A stretch of 64,000 nucleotides of DNA from Vicia villosa (Eukaryota > Streptophyta > Magnoliopsida > Fabales > Fabaceae). Positions 20,536-33,067 of the stretch are shown piece by piece (the first letter of the stretch is position 1; every line of letters begins with the position of its first letter). Under the pieces are notes generated by a model that saw nothing but the letters and a program-made list of their open reading frames with translations, was not told the origin of the DNA and made no database searches. The position numbers and the translations under genes were made by a program. Where the stretch lies: positions 112,443,061 to 112,507,060 of the forward strand of contig NC_081183.1 in assembly GCF_029867415.1 (NCBI RefSeq), given 5' to 3'.

Positions 20536-21638
20536 CAAAAAGACACTTTTTTCAAAAGGACACACAAGGAGCATGGAAAATCATTTTGACATGAGACCAA
20601 AGACATTGGTTAGAGGACTCTTTGAGGTTTCCAAAAAGTGCAAGAACCCCTTCATATGATAAAAATTGAGGGATTTACACCTTGTTGAAGTTGGCTAAAT
20701 TTGGGGAAAATGCATGAAACCAACATTGATCAAAAATGTATTTTTTCCAAATGGGGCCTAATTTTCATAATCCAAACATGTCTACCATGATGTAAAGGGC
20801 CTCCCACGACCAAGAAAAAGCCCACATCATTTTTGTTCTATTTTTGGTTTAATTTTATCATATTTAAGATTAAATTGAAAAAGGAAAATGGAAGGATAAT
20901 GCATAGCTTAGTTTCTAAGCATGACTCATCAAAGATCACTCAATATGCTGCAGCCAAGGAAGTACAGCAGGAGAAGTGTGGAAAATTCAAGCTATGGTGG
21001 CTTGAATTCAAAGCTACATATATTAAAAAATTCAAGAATTCAACAAAGACATTAATGCTTCTTAGCTTAGTTTTAAGCGTTTCTTTGCTTATATAAGAGC
21101 TAGCATACTTCAGTAATCAGGGAGAGACAAGTTGATAACCTAAGCTTTGCTTGTAACATACTTGTACCAATTTAAACTTTTCAAAGAAATTCAAAATTCG
21201 AATTTTAATTTCTAGCTTGTTTCAGTTCAAACCAAACACTCAAATACAATCCTCAAGTATCATTGAACATATCCCAATCAATTTCAAGCCTTGGAACAGT
21301 CAGAATCGACCACTAAACCTCATGGTTTGCTCAAACTAAAACATACAAAAATCTCATCACACATGCATATTTAACAAGATGTATACTCATATTTAAGTTT
21401 AGTTTGAGGTTCTGATCGTTTCTGGATAGTTAATTACAGTTTGGTTGCATATACACGAAGATACCATTCTAGGGTTTATGAACTCAATTTTAGGGTTTTT
21501 CATTAGAAGCAAAATTAAGTAAAATCAATGGCATATTCAAACTTAGTGAATCAAACCAAGTCGAATGGACATGTCGCGCCAAATTTCTTTTCATGTTTAC
21601 CCCTATTCGCTATTTTGCAGGTTTGGAACTCATCTATT

Positions 21639-21665
21639 ACAGCGCTTTTCTCATAAAAGCGCTGT
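21639..21665. repeat. perfect 11-bp hairpin in the LTR
   Basis: ACAGCGCTTTT, loop CTCAT, AAAAGCGCTGT. The arms are perfectly complementary and GC-rich relative to the surroundings. It could be the remnant of a small inverted-repeat element or a structural part of the LTR RNA. Confidence 0.6.
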
Positions 21666-23354
21666 TAAATGTGTTGGCGAGAGTTTGAAGACGATGAGGT
21701 GTCCTCACCTCATTGAATAGAACGCGCGCGTGCTTTTTTTAAATTACCCTTGGATTCAGTGTCTGTAGGTGTGTCACGTGTGGTGGTCCCTCACAATCTA
21801 GGCCATCAGATCCATTCACTCATCAATCCAACGCATCAGAATGAGCCCCCATATCATGGACTTTATTTAATAACCACACCTGATCATTAATTTCATATTT
21901 TCTATTTTTATTTTAATTTCTTTGTAAAATTAATTTAAATAGTTCTAAAAATCCAAAAAAATACACAAAAAATATTTTTAAGTTTATAAAATAATATTTT
22001 ATTTTCTGATATAAAAATATTTTATTTTTCTTCTTAATTTAAATATTTTGTATAATTATTTGGATAATATGCATATATTTATCTTTTAATTATTTTAAAC
22101 CAATCAAAAAGTCATAAAAAAATTTGTTCTTTATATTAAATATAGTTTATATATTATAGGCTAATTTTGTACATATTTAGAATAATTTTCTCTTTAAGTT
22201 TTAATTATTTGTGTAATTATTTATATAATCATGCATTAATTAACTTAATAATTACAAAATCAATTTCAAAAATTCCAAAAAAATTAGTTTTGTTTTAAAA
22301 TTAATTAACAATCATTTTGAACATATTTTAAACTTATTTTTTAGGTTTAAATTTTATTTCCATTTTTTCTCATTTTAATTAAATTAATCATGCATTAATT
22401 CTAATTAAAATCAACCATCAAAAATCCAAAAACATTTCTTTTATTTTCTTGCAATTTAAATTCCTAGATAAATGTATAGGTTGTCAAATTCATGTAAATA
22501 GCGTAGTTTACATTTCCCGCAAAATCGATGTAATAGCGTAGATTTACTTTCCGCATTTTACATTTCTGCATTTAAATTCCAGCACATATAAAATTGCGTG
22601 TATGCCAAAGATAAAAATTGAATCGTTAGATCACTAACTTCAAAGATAAAATATCTGAATCAAAACAGAATCACACTTGCACCTCTTAGGGTAATCACTC
22701 TCTCATTCTTTTCAAAATCAAAGTCAAATTCTATTATTTCAAACGCAAAATCGAACTTTCGTTTACATCCGGTGAAAGGATAGTTTTCTAAAGGAAATAG
22801 GATAAAGACCTTATAACTTAGGGTAGCCCTCCTAATTTGCTTGCTCAAATCAAAACAAACAAACTTCTCATACACCATTGTTTTTCAAAATAAAACTTTC
22901 AAAAAAAGACAATACTTTGTATATATCCAAACAAGGGTCATTACGAAGTTAACGTTCTTTTTTTCAAAACATCTTTTGAAAGATAAAAAACACTTTGTAT
23001 ACATCCACACAAGGATCATTACAAATTCAATTTACAAAGGTATTTGAAACCACATACGAGCATTTCAAGGCAATAGAAAAGTGATTGAAAACAAGTGAGC
23101 TAAGCAAATTAAAGAGCCCATGGATAACCATGGATACAAAGGGTGCTAACACCTTCCCTTTGTATAACCTACCCCCTTACCCAGAATTTCTTAAAGGTCT
23201 TTTTTCTGTTTCTTTTATAAACCTTTCCTTAACTGGATAAAATAAAAGTCGGTGGCGACTCTCTGATTTTCAAAAACACAAAAGCAAAAAGAAAAAGAGT
23301 CAGTTCGCGTATCTCTCCGCGAGAGGTATGGTAAAAAACCGAGGCCGAAAGAAC

Positions 23355-23372
23355 TGGCGACTCTGTTGGGGA
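23355..23372 (+). other. primer-binding site of Ogre B
   Basis: TGGCGACTCTGTTGGGGA, one base different from the site of Ogre A. The expected primer from the family is tRNA-Arg. Confidence 0.85.
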
Positions 23373-24051
23373 CTTACTTTCTAAAAACAAAATGTTTTCA
23401 AAAGGGGTTACCTTTAGAGTATAGATCACTTCGATATTTTCAATTGCTTGATTTGATTGCTCTATTTTTTCAAAGGTTTGTTTGGGTATTTTGCCTGTGT
23501 GAAAGATTCTAACCCGAATCTCGAGATACCTTAAGTATGTGACAATAGACCAAGGAAACTGTACGACATGTACCGATACGGTTGATCTGGTAGTCGTTGT
23601 TAGTGCGATACTTTGGTTTATACTGATGTCCCTTGAAAACGATCAAGGAGTATATTAGGCTTCCGAAATATCATTAAACACTAATTTGTCTTAGAACCTT
23701 TTAGTTGAACTTGACTTGTGGCCTATTAAGTGGCTAGCTTTGAAATTGATCGAAGTTAGTTATCCTCGAGGAATATTTTGATCGGTCGTCCGAGCGCCAT
23801 ATTGAGATGTTACCTCCAAGGATTATAGAACCCGAGTACTATTCTAGGACAGGTTTTAACCAACTCAACTTCAGTGGGGGGGGTATCACCTATCAGCTTC
23901 ATGCAAGCCTTTAAACCTAAGGCTATTGTTTGATTTGTTTGTGTGTGCCACATGTTTGACATCATAACATCATAAGCATCATAAGCATATCATTTTCTCA
24001 CTAACCATTTCAAGGATCAAAGAGTTTACCTTTGTTCTGTTATTGCAGGTA
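23373..24051 (+). other. Ogre B leader
   Basis: This is untranslated sequence between the primer-binding site and ORF1. It includes a G9 run (about 23876-23885) and an ATTGCAG just before the ORF1 ATG that looks like a splice acceptor. No gene is seen. Confidence 0.55.
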
Positions 24052-25387
24052 ATGGCTCCCGCCACCAGAGATTACATCCGAACCAACATCTCAACGGTGC
24101 CATCTGAACTAAAAGACTTAGTATCAGAATTTCCCAGGAATGCTCAATTCACCGAAAAGCACGGTCACCTACTCCATTTGGTTACCTCAAAATTTGAAGA
24201 AGACATGATACGGGTCCTGTTCCAGTTCTTTGATCCCGAACATCATTGCTTTACATTTCCTGATTACCAGTTAGTACCCACCTTGGAAGAGTTCTCTGAA
24301 CTAATTGGATTACCTGTTCGAGATCAATTACCTTTCACTGGTTTAGAAAGGATTCCAAAACCTGAAATCATTGCTTCTGCTTTACATTTGCGAAAGTCAG
24401 AAATCGAGTCCAATTGGGAAACAAAGAGTGGAATCCAGGGTTTGCTTGCTAAGTTCTTAATGGAAAAGGCTCGATTACTACTAGAAAACAAAAGTTACCC
24501 AGCTTTTGAGGAGGTTATGGCTCTTTTGATCTATGGGTTGGTTTTATTCCCTAATGCCGACCAGTTCATGAGTATACACATTATCAACCTTTTCCTAACC
24601 CGTAACCCGGGTACCAACATTGCTGGGAGACATTCTACATTCTCTACACACTCGTACCATGAAGAAACGAGGAACTCTTATGTGTTGTATACCACTACTG
24701 GCAAGGTGGTTTACATTTCATCTTCCCCGATCAGTGTTGAGAAATGAACAAAGAATGCAATGGTCTCGCAGGATCATGTCTTTGTCTCATTCAGATATCC
24801 GGTGGAACAACTTCTTTCAAAGAGACATTACTATCATTGACCATTGTGGGGAGTACCCTAATGTACCACTACTTGGCATCAAAGGAGGCATCACTTACAA
24901 TCCCTCTTTAGCTTTACGCCAATTCGGATATGCACGGAGAAACGGTCCTCATGACATGATTATCCGTGGCATTGCGTTTGATTATGAGGATGATTCCCAT
25001 AGACACCGACGAAGGTTCATACATGCATGGGGCAGTGTCTATAGAATAGAAAGCAAAACTTTGGGGCAATGGAATTCTATTCCTATGGAACCTTACCTCA
25101 GATGGGTGCGGGCTCATGCTCAGAAACTCATCATGCCATATCGCGCTATTCTACATGTGACTATTGAGCCAGAAGTCTAAGGAGACGAACCTCGAGTTAT
25201 TCTACATCCGGATATGCCAACTGACCCGGAAGAGTTGCAGAAATCTTGGGTTCAACTAAAAGAGGAAAGAGATACCTTCAAAGCACACTGTCAAGACTAT
25301 GAGAGAAGATTATTGGAGCTCACCGGACAACTCCAAGAAGAGCAGCAGATCAACACATTCCTGGGTGCAAAGAGAAAGCGTACATAA
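24052..25387 (+). pseudogene. Ogre B ORF1, broken by a frameshift and a stop
   Basis: The start is ATG 24052 (MAPATRDYIRTN). The first frame holds VLFQFFDPEHHCFTFPDYQLVPTLEEF and LLIYGLVLFPN, matching ORF1 of Ogre A. Around 24620-24660 the homology moves to the next frame (CIPLLARWF, NVPLLGIKGGITYNPSLALRQFGY). A TAA at 25178-25180 interrupts it, but the frame continues with a charged, probably coiled-coil tail to 25385-25387, ending GAKRKRT. It is shorter than the Ogre A copy because the long Lys/Glu-rich middle is reduced. The role is unknown; in both elements it precedes gag. Confidence 0.8.
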
Positions 25388-25609
25388 TTTGTTTTGTAAG
25401 CCAAAATGAGGCAAATAAAAAAAAGAGAAAAGAAAAAAATGAAAGAAATAAATTGTTTAACTAATGTTTGTTTCTCCTTTGTTTTAACAAATCTAAATTC
25501 TAAGATCCTTGAAAACATTGCATATGCATTTCATTCATTCATACACATTGCATAACAGGTTCACATGACGGATTTCTCATCTCCTCGCTGTTTATTTCAG
25601 TCAGAAGAG

Positions 25610-27138
25610 ATGGAATCTGAAACAAGCATCAAGAATCTCGAAGCACAGAACGCCCAAGTTCAAGTGGCAATTCTGGAACTGGCAAAGGGGCAACAAGAAC
25701 TGAAAGCCCTGATAATCAAGAAGAAAAAGAAGCCCAAATGATCTGTAGGCTTGAGTCACCTGAAAAGGAAGATCAAAATCCCAGTCAAAAAGTTCAAAAA
25801 GCCACCGATCCCTGAAATAGTCGGTGATGGTGAACAAGAAGACAATCACAGCAACCAGGGTTCTGCCAAACCCTCTCTCTCTCTTCTAATGAAGAAGATT
25901 ATCATTCTGGAGACAAACAGGATGATGACAAATACCAGCAGTTGGAAGAACGCATGAAAGCTATGGAGATACAAAAAATACCTGGTTTAGATTTCCATGA
26001 TCTGGGACTCGTCTCAGATGTTGTTATCCCTCCAAAGTTCAAAGTTCCTGTCTTTGCAAAGTATGATGGAGTTTCTTGCCCAAAACAACATCTGAGGTCC
26101 TATGTAAGGAAGATACAACCTCATACAGAAGATAACAAATTGTGGATTCACTTCTTCCAAGAAAGTCTGTCGGGTACACAACTCGAGTGGTACTACTAGC
26201 TGGAAAGTACAAAAGTTCATACCTGAGAGGATTTAGCTGCTGCCTTTTACAAACAGTATCAATACAATGCTGACCTTGCACCAACCCGTACTCAACTGAG
26301 GGGCATGACCATGGCACCAAAAGAAAGTTTCAAAGGATATGCACAAAAGTGGAGAGATGTGGCTGGAAGGGTTTAACCACCCTTATCTGATCGCGAGCTG
26401 GTCGACATGTTCATGGGCACTCTAACTGGCCCTTTCTATAGTCATTTGCTAGGAAGCTCATCATCAGGTTTCACTGACCTGATATTGACTGGAGAACGTG
26501 TCGAAAGCGGCATTCAAAGTGGAAAAATTCAAATAGGCTCTTCCTCTGGTACTACAAAAAGGCCCATCAGTGGGAGGAATGAGGTCAATACAATGCAAAT
26601 TCAGAAGGGTCGCAAGAATGAGCATCACCAATCTGTAGGGGCAGTTTTGATTTCCGCATCTGCTCCTCAAAAAGATCAACCGCCAAAATATACGCATCGA
26701 CCAGATGCGTCAAGAAGAAATTTCACCAGAATCAATATGCCAATCTCTCAAGCATTGCAGCATTTGCTAAAAGCATATTTGATCACATTGAAAGACCCTC
26801 CAAAGAATGTCAACACTTCCTCTCCGAGTTATCGCCCCAATGCAACATGTGCGTATCACTCCAACTGTCCGGGACATGACTCAGATCACTGTTGGGCCCC
26901 GAAAAATAAAATACAAGACATGATAGATGCTGGGGAAATTGAGTTCGATCCTCTAGAAACTCCAAATGTCATCACGGCACCTATGTCGAAGCACGACAAG
27001 ACCGTCAATGCTATCATAGACACTGTTTACATCTATGATGTGAGGGAATTGTCAACTCCGCTCCTTGAAGTCAAAGGAAAGCTAATCCAAGCTGGTTACT
27101 TTCCAGGTTGTGACCCTGATTGCTTTTATTGCTCATAA
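25610..27138 (+). pseudogene. gag: Ogre B gag, multiply interrupted
   Basis: Capsid/nucleocapsid region. The start ATG 25610 (MESETSIKNLEAQ) follows TTTATTTCAG. Stops occur at 25739 (TGA), 26197 (TAG), 26224 (TGA), 26374 (TAA) and 27136 (TAA), with one frame change near 25942-25957. The core VIPPKFKVPVFAKYDG, HFFQESLSGTQLEWY and the stretch RDVAGRV-stop-PPLSDRELVDMFMGTL are typical of plant Ty3/gypsy gag. A zinc-knuckle-like motif with Cys/His spacing CX2HX5HX4C is encoded at 26848-26892, where the usual second Cys is His. Beyond 27136 the frame continues without shift into the protease region, so gag and protease were one polyprotein. Confidence 0.85.
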
Positions 27139-28638
27139 CTGCCCAATGGTTGTGAAAATCTGAGAATGGGAATTCAAAAGTGGATGGATCGCCGCATCAT
27201 TATGTTTGAGAGGCTCCCTTCTATGGACGTTTTATGCGAAGTCTTTGCAAACGGGATGAGAATAGAAGATGTCTCGGTGGTTTCCAACTTACCATTCAAA
27301 ATCTATGCCAAGGCTCCTTTCAAAATTTCTGCTACACCCAAAGTGGCGTCAGTAATCATTGCTAGTCCAACTCCATTTCCATACTCCTCAGACAAAGTTG
27401 TCCCGTGGGGTTACGACACTAATGTTTATGTCCATGGAGTTAAACAGGATACCTTGACCGAAGAGGCCCTGAATTTTACTGCTCCAACTGTTGATAATAT
27501 TGTGGGTACCAGCAAGATTACGAGAAGTGGAAGGATCTTTTCACCAGAAATTTCTCCAAATGTTGTTGCTGGTCTAGTCCAGGTCCCAGTTCCTAATCAA
27601 GATATCAGCGCTAGAGGCAAAGAGCCACAAGTCGAACCAGTTCAAATACTAGTGGAGGTCGCTGCTGAGGATCCATCAAAGCAAGAAATGGAGGAAATAT
27701 TGAAAATCATCTGCAAGAGTGATTACAATATTGTCGAACAACTGGGGCACAGTGCTTCAAAGATCTCAATGCTGTCTCTGCTAAAGTATTCCGAAGCTCA
27801 TGCCAAGGCTCTGATGAGGTTCCTGAAAGCTGCCCATGTGCCTCAAGAGATTTCAGTCAATCAATTTGAGAATTGTGTTGCCAATCTAACCGTGAATAAT
27901 GGCCTCGGTTTCTCTGATGTTGATCTGACCCCTGCTGGAAAAAATCACAATAAAGCCCTACACATCTCCATTGAATGTAATGGCACCACTCTATCTCATG
28001 TGCTGGTAGATAACGGTTCCTCTTTGAACGTGTTACCAAAAACAGTGCTGGAAAAGCTCAACTTCGAAGGAATTATGTTACAACCAAGCGATGTTGTGGT
28101 AAGAGCCTTTGACGGGTCAACAAGAACAGTGTACGGAAAGGTGAATCTCCCAATCAGAGTGGGCTCTCAGATCTTTGATTCTACCTTTTACGTAATGGAA
28201 ATTCACCCAGCATATTCCTGCTTACTAGGACGCCCTTGGATACATGGGGCAAATGCTGTAACTTCTACCCTACATCAGAAGTTGAAGTATCCAGTAAAAG
28301 GAAAGATTGTCATAGTTTATGGCGAAGAGGAATATGTGGTTAGTCACCTGAGCAATTCCAAGTATGTTGAGTTGGATGACGAATTCATCGAAACTCCCTG
28401 CCAATCTTTTGAGGTGGTCTCTCCAGATGTCTCTACTACCAAGCATATTTCTGCCACTCCAACTACAGAAGTAACTCCAACTATGGCTTCTCTCAAAGAT
28501 GCCAAAGCTGTGATCGAAAAAGGTGATTGCACAGTATGGGGACAGCTCCTCGATATACCTTACAAGTCCGACAAGCTAGGCCTGGGCTATGCTAATGGAA
28601 ATCAAAAGAACGATCAAAGTCTTGTTCTGGAGGATTAA
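27139..28638 (+). pseudogene. Ogre B protease region
   Basis: This is the aspartic protease part of the polyprotein, in the same frame as gag. The active-site motif is LVDNGSSLNVLP with Asp at 28009-28011; plant Tat/Ogre elements have DNGS where retroviruses have DTGS. Downstream, YSCLLGRPWIHGANAV is the conserved flap/C-terminal motif. The long open frame from ATG 27166 gives 490 codons without a stop, but it is cut off from gag by the stop at 27136 and shifts out of frame at its end (28638). Confidence 0.85.
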
Positions 28639-29396
28639 TGTCACATTTCATCAGCCAAGGAGTAAACGCTATTGAAGACGATGGGGTGTTATTGAACCAT
28701 ATCATTTAGCCATATCCAGATGAAATTCCACCCCTTCCCATGGGAGTGTGGGATACTTTGGGAGAACCAAGCGGCAGGTATAATTATCAATATACCGCAC
28801 CTCAGAGTTCTTTTATTGCTATGGAAGACATTACCCCAATTGGATGGGGTGATCAATTTGAAAATGGCAAAAGTCTCACAAGTCCCATCACTGAGCAATA
28901 TCAAAATCCACCTAAAGAAGTATGGGATACACTAGGAGAGCCGAGTGGCAAATATGACTTTATGGTGAAATATTCCGCTCCTCCGAGCTCACAAGTCGCC
29001 ATTGAAAACATTGTCCCAACTGGATGGGATGAACATTACGACGACAATTTTACTCTTGAAGAAACCAGGGAAACACCAAATAACGAGGGTTATTTCCTGT
29101 CAGAATACACCCCTCACCAGAATGCACAAGTCTCTATCCAAAACATCATCCCGACTGGATGGGACGGCCTTATCGAGCATCTTGCTCAGCCAACAGAGAT
29201 ATCTCAGCCTGGGCTCTCGTATCCAGCAGAGTATATCACTTATCCCGAAAGATCACCAGCTCATTTCCCCACCAAAGAAATCAATGCTGTGGGAGATGAA
29301 AAAGACAACTGCAACTGGAACAGCTGTATATTCCCTGCTCACAACAATGGATTGAACAACTGGGAAACTGAGGATGTGATCTCCTTTGATCAGGAG
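28638..29396 (+). pseudogene. linker region between protease and intron, with internal peptide repeats
   Basis: The frame from ATG 28638 has one stop (TAG 28707) and then runs to 29396. It contains WDTLGEPSG twice (28746 and 28923 regions) and three copies of an I-x-P-(I/T)-G-W motif (about 28836, 29013, 29142). It lies one frame away from the protease ORF, so an indel separates them. No catalytic motif is seen; a spacer in the Gag-Pro-Pol polyprotein is likely. Confidence 0.6.
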
Positions 29397-29662
29397 TAAT
29401 TGCAATTTCCTGTTTTCATTGTTTATATTGTGCAAAGATAAAAATGGTTCCTGTACTATCGAACAATGAGCTTGAAAGCCGTGTGCCTTGCCCGAAGCAC
29501 ACTGGTCCTTTTATAAGGGCTTGTCATATCATGATCATGTTCATTCAATAAAATCATGGGACGTTTGCATATTCAAATTTTGTGATCCTTTTTTCTTCCT
29601 TTGCTTTATTCATTTTTCAAATAGCTATGTTTTCTCACACACACCCACATAAATAAATGCAG
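29396..29662 (+). other. predicted Ogre intron between protease and reverse transcriptase
   Basis: Ogre elements are known to carry an intron at this place. The acceptor is convincing: ATAAATAAATGCAG ends at 29662, the frame just upstream has a stop (TAA 29653), and from 29665 the polymerase frame is open without interruption. The candidate donor GTAATT at 29396 overlaps the stop codon of the upstream ORF, but joining there is out of phase by one base, so either another donor is used or an indel has damaged the phase. Confidence 0.6.
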
Positions 29663-31140
29663 ATTCACATTCACTTTGGATCCAGTCGATAACGATCTAC
29701 CAAACTGAGGACAAAAGTGAGGAAGATTGTGAAGTACCAAGAGAACTTGCAAAGCTGCTAGAACAAGAAGAGAAGGCTATACAGCCTCATGAAGAACCAA
29801 TTGAGTTTATCAACTTGGGCAGCGATGAAGAAAAGAAAGAAGTCAAGATAGGGGCTAATCTAGAAAACAGTGTCAAGCAAAGACTGATTCAAATGTTGCA
29901 AGACTACGTCGAGATATTTGCCTGGTCCTATGAAGATATGCCTGGCCTTGACACGGACATTGTGGTTCATCGCCTGCCAATCAAAGAAGGTAGCACTCCA
30001 GTCAAGCAGAAGCTACGGAGGAGTAGGCCTGATATGTCAAAAAAGATCAAAGACGAAGTTGAAAAGCAATTCAATGCTGGCTTTCTGAGAGTTGTAAGTT
30101 ATCCTCCTTGGATAACTAACATTGTGCCTGTGCCTAAAAAAGACGGGAAAGTCAGAATGTGCATAGACTACAGAGATCTGAACCGGGCAAGCCCCAAAGA
30201 TGATTTCCCTTTACCTCACATCGATGTACTGGTAGACAATACCGCACAATGCAAGGTATTCTCCTTCATGGATGGATTCTCAGGGTACAATCAAATCAAG
30301 ATGGCACCCGAAGACATGGAAAAAACAACTTTCACAACACCCTGGGGAACCTTTTGTTACAAAGTAATGCCCTTTAGTTTAAAGAATGCAGGAGCTACAT
30401 ATCAGCGTGCAATGGTAGCTCTGTTCCATGATATGATTCATCATGAGATAGAGGTTTCTGTCGATGATATGATTGCAAAATCCAACACCAAAGAGGAACA
30501 TTTGGGTCATCTACACAAACTGTTTGACAGACTCAAGAACTACAGGTTGCGACTGAATCCGAACAAGTGTACCTTTGGAGTAAGATCCGGCAAACTTTTA
30601 GGTTTTATCGTCAGCAGCAAAGGTATTGAGGTTGATCCTGCCAAGGTCAAAGCCATTCAAGAAATTCCTATACCCCGGACCGAGAAACAAGTCAGAGGAT
30701 TCTTGGGACGTCTGAATTACATCGCCCGATTTATTGAACATATGACTACTACTTGCGTGCCAATCTTCAAGCTGTTGAAGAAAGATCAAGTGGAAAGGTG
30801 GAATGACAAATGCCAGTTAGCCTTTGACAAAATCAAAGAATATCTCCAAAAACCGCCAATATTGTTACCACCAGTGGAAGGAAGACCTCTGATAATGTAC
30901 CTAACTGTGTTAGAAGATTCAATGGGGTGTGTACTGCGGCAACATGACGAGTCCGGACGAAAGGAGCATGCAATCTACTATCTTAGCAAAAAGTTTACCG
31001 ATTAAGAAACAAGATACTCACTACTCGAAAAAACTTGATGTGCCTTAGCATGGGCGGCTCGCCGACTAAGACAGTATATGCTAAATCACACCACTTTCCT
31101 AATCTCCAAAATGGATCCTATCAAGCACGTGTTCGAAAAA
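29663..31140 (+). pseudogene. Ogre B reverse transcriptase and RNase H
   Basis: The frame is open from 29665. It reaches IFAWSYEDMPGLDTDIV, then VPVPKKDGKVRMCIDYRDLN, SFMDGFSGYNQIKM (catalytic Asp in motif A) and TPWGTFCYKVMPF. The motif-C box reads SVDD (30457-30468) where YVDD is usual. FLGRLNYIARFI and the RNase H start (PLIMYLTVLEDSMGCVL, AIYYLSKKFTD) follow. Stops at 31003 (TAA) and 31036 (TGA) and a frame change near 31140 break the RNase H. The protein would synthesise element DNA inside the capsid; this copy cannot. Confidence 0.9.
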
Positions 31141-33058
31141 CCTGCTCTTAACAGAATATGACATTCAATACACTTCACAAAAAGCAATCAAAGGAAGTGT
31201 GGTAGCTGATCATCTGGCTCATCAAGCAGTGGATGATTATTAAGCATTAAACTTTGACTTCCCAGATGAAGACATCATGCTAGTCACTGACTACAAACAA
31301 CCAAGACCGGAAGAAGGACCCGAGCCGGGATCCCGATGGACTATGGTTTTTGATGGAGCTTCTAATGCACTTGGTAATGGTATCGGAGATGTGATCATCT
31401 CCCCTGCAGGAGGTTATACACCATTCACTGCCAGATTATGCTTCAACTGCACTAACAATATAGCCGAGTACGAAGCATGTATTCTGGGTCTCAAAGCTGC
31501 AATTGATTTAAGAATCAAGTTCCTGGAGGTCTATCGAGACTCGGCCTTGGTGATTTATCAAGTCAAAGGGGAATGGGACAAGAAGCACCCGAATCTAATT
31601 CCTTACAAAGAATATGTGCTAAGTTTGATTCCTTACTTTGAAAAAATCACTTTTGAACACATCCCATGCGAAGAAAATCAACTAGATGATGCCTTAGCTA
31701 CCATGTCATCCATGTTCAAAGTTAGGTGGGACAATGAGGCGCCGATGATCACCATTTACAGACAAGATGAACCAGCCTATTGCAATGAGGTCGATGCCGA
31801 AGGAACGGAAGAAAAACCATGGTTCCATAAAGTAAAAAGATATATCGAAGCTCAGGAGTACCCTGAAGGGGCATCCATCAACGACAGAAAGTTTCTAAGA
31901 AGATTTGCTGCCAAATTCTTTCTAAGTAATGGAACCCTATACAAATGCAACCATGACTCGACTTTACTTCGTTGTGTAAACAAAAAGGAAGCAGAACAGA
32001 TTATGGAAGACATACACGATGGTACCTTTGGTACTCACTCAAGTGGACATACAATGGCTAAAAAAATCCTAAGAGCAGGTTATTACTGGTCTACTATGGA
32101 GACAGACTGCCATCATCACTCCAGAACCTGTCACAAATGCCAGATATATGCCGACAAAGTACATGTACCTCCAGTCCCGCTAAACGTCCTGACGGCACCT
32201 TGGCCTTTTGCAATGTGGGGTATTGATATGATTGGAGAAATCAAGCCTAGTGCCTCCAACGGACATCGTTTTATCCTGGTCGCTATTGACTACTTCACAA
32301 AATGGGTAGAAGCAGCTTCATTTGCTTTTGTCACCAAGAATGTTGTGGCCCGATTTATCATGCATAATCTCATTTGTCGGTATGGCATCCCTGAAAGGAT
32401 CATCACAGACAATGGTACAAATTTAAACAACAGAATGATTACTGAACTTTGCACACAGTTCAAGATCAAGCATCATAATTCCTCTCCATATCGACCAAAG
32501 ATGAATGGCGCGGTGGAAGCTGCCAATAAAAACATCAAGAAAATCATATAAAAGATGACAGTAACCTACAAAGACTGGCATGAGATGTTACCTTTTGCTC
32601 TTCATGGTTATCGCATATCTGCGCGTACTTCAACAGGGGCAACTCCATTCTCCTTAGTCTATGGTATGGAGGCAGTTCTTCCAATTGAAATTCAGATCCC
32701 TTCCCTAAGGATTATGAAAGAAGCCGATCTAGACGAAGACGATTGGATTCAGACCCGGTTGGACCAGATAAACATGATTGATGAGAAGAGGCTCGCAGCT
32801 ATTTGTCATGGTCAGTTGTACCAAAAGCGTATGATCAAAGCCTTCAACAAGAAAGTCAAAAGTCAGGCATACCAAACCGGTGGCTTGGTTGTCAAACGCA
32901 TCATCTTACCACAAGGTGACCCCAGGGGCAAGTGGACTCCCACTTATGAGGGACCATTTGTAATCAAGAAAATATTCTCCGGCGGTGCCATGTTGCTTAC
33001 CATCATGGATGGCGAGGATTTCCCACACCCTGTGAATGCGGACATAGTCAAAAAATGA
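31141..33058 (+). pseudogene. Ogre B second (archaeal-type) RNase H and integrase
   Basis: After a stop at 31241 the frame runs from 31244. The second RNase H has MVFDGASNALGNGIG, NNIAEYEACILGLKAA, VYRDSALV and ENQLDDALA, giving the Asp-Glu-Asp-Asp set; an extra RNase H of this type is a hallmark of the Tat lineage. Integrase follows with a His-His-Cys-Cys zinc domain (HDGTFGTHSSGH ... CHKC), then WGIDMIGEI, IITDNGT and NGAVEAANKNIKK for the DDE triad. A TAA at 32549-32551 cuts it soon after the catalytic Glu; the same frame resumes and ends at 33058 after the C-terminal domain (GPFVIKKIFSGGAMLL). Confidence 0.9.
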
Positions 33059-33067
33059 GCGTCTCGG

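Larger units (their letters stand above)
18747..23352 (+). mobile_element. 5' LTR of Ogre B, about 4.6 kb
   Basis: It starts TGTTATACCCC right after satellite sequence and ends shortly before the primer-binding site at 23355; the exact last base is unclear because the other LTR is truncated. Features in order are a TATA box (19262), a 55-codon ORF (19361-19528), a TTGAC/GTCAA-rich part (19859-20535), a perfect 11-bp hairpin (21639-21665), a very AT-rich stretch without genes (about 21890-22440), and a TGGCGACTCT decamer (23253). Compared with the 3' LTR it lacks about 57 bp near 19855 and differs by a smaller indel near 18807. Confidence 0.85.
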
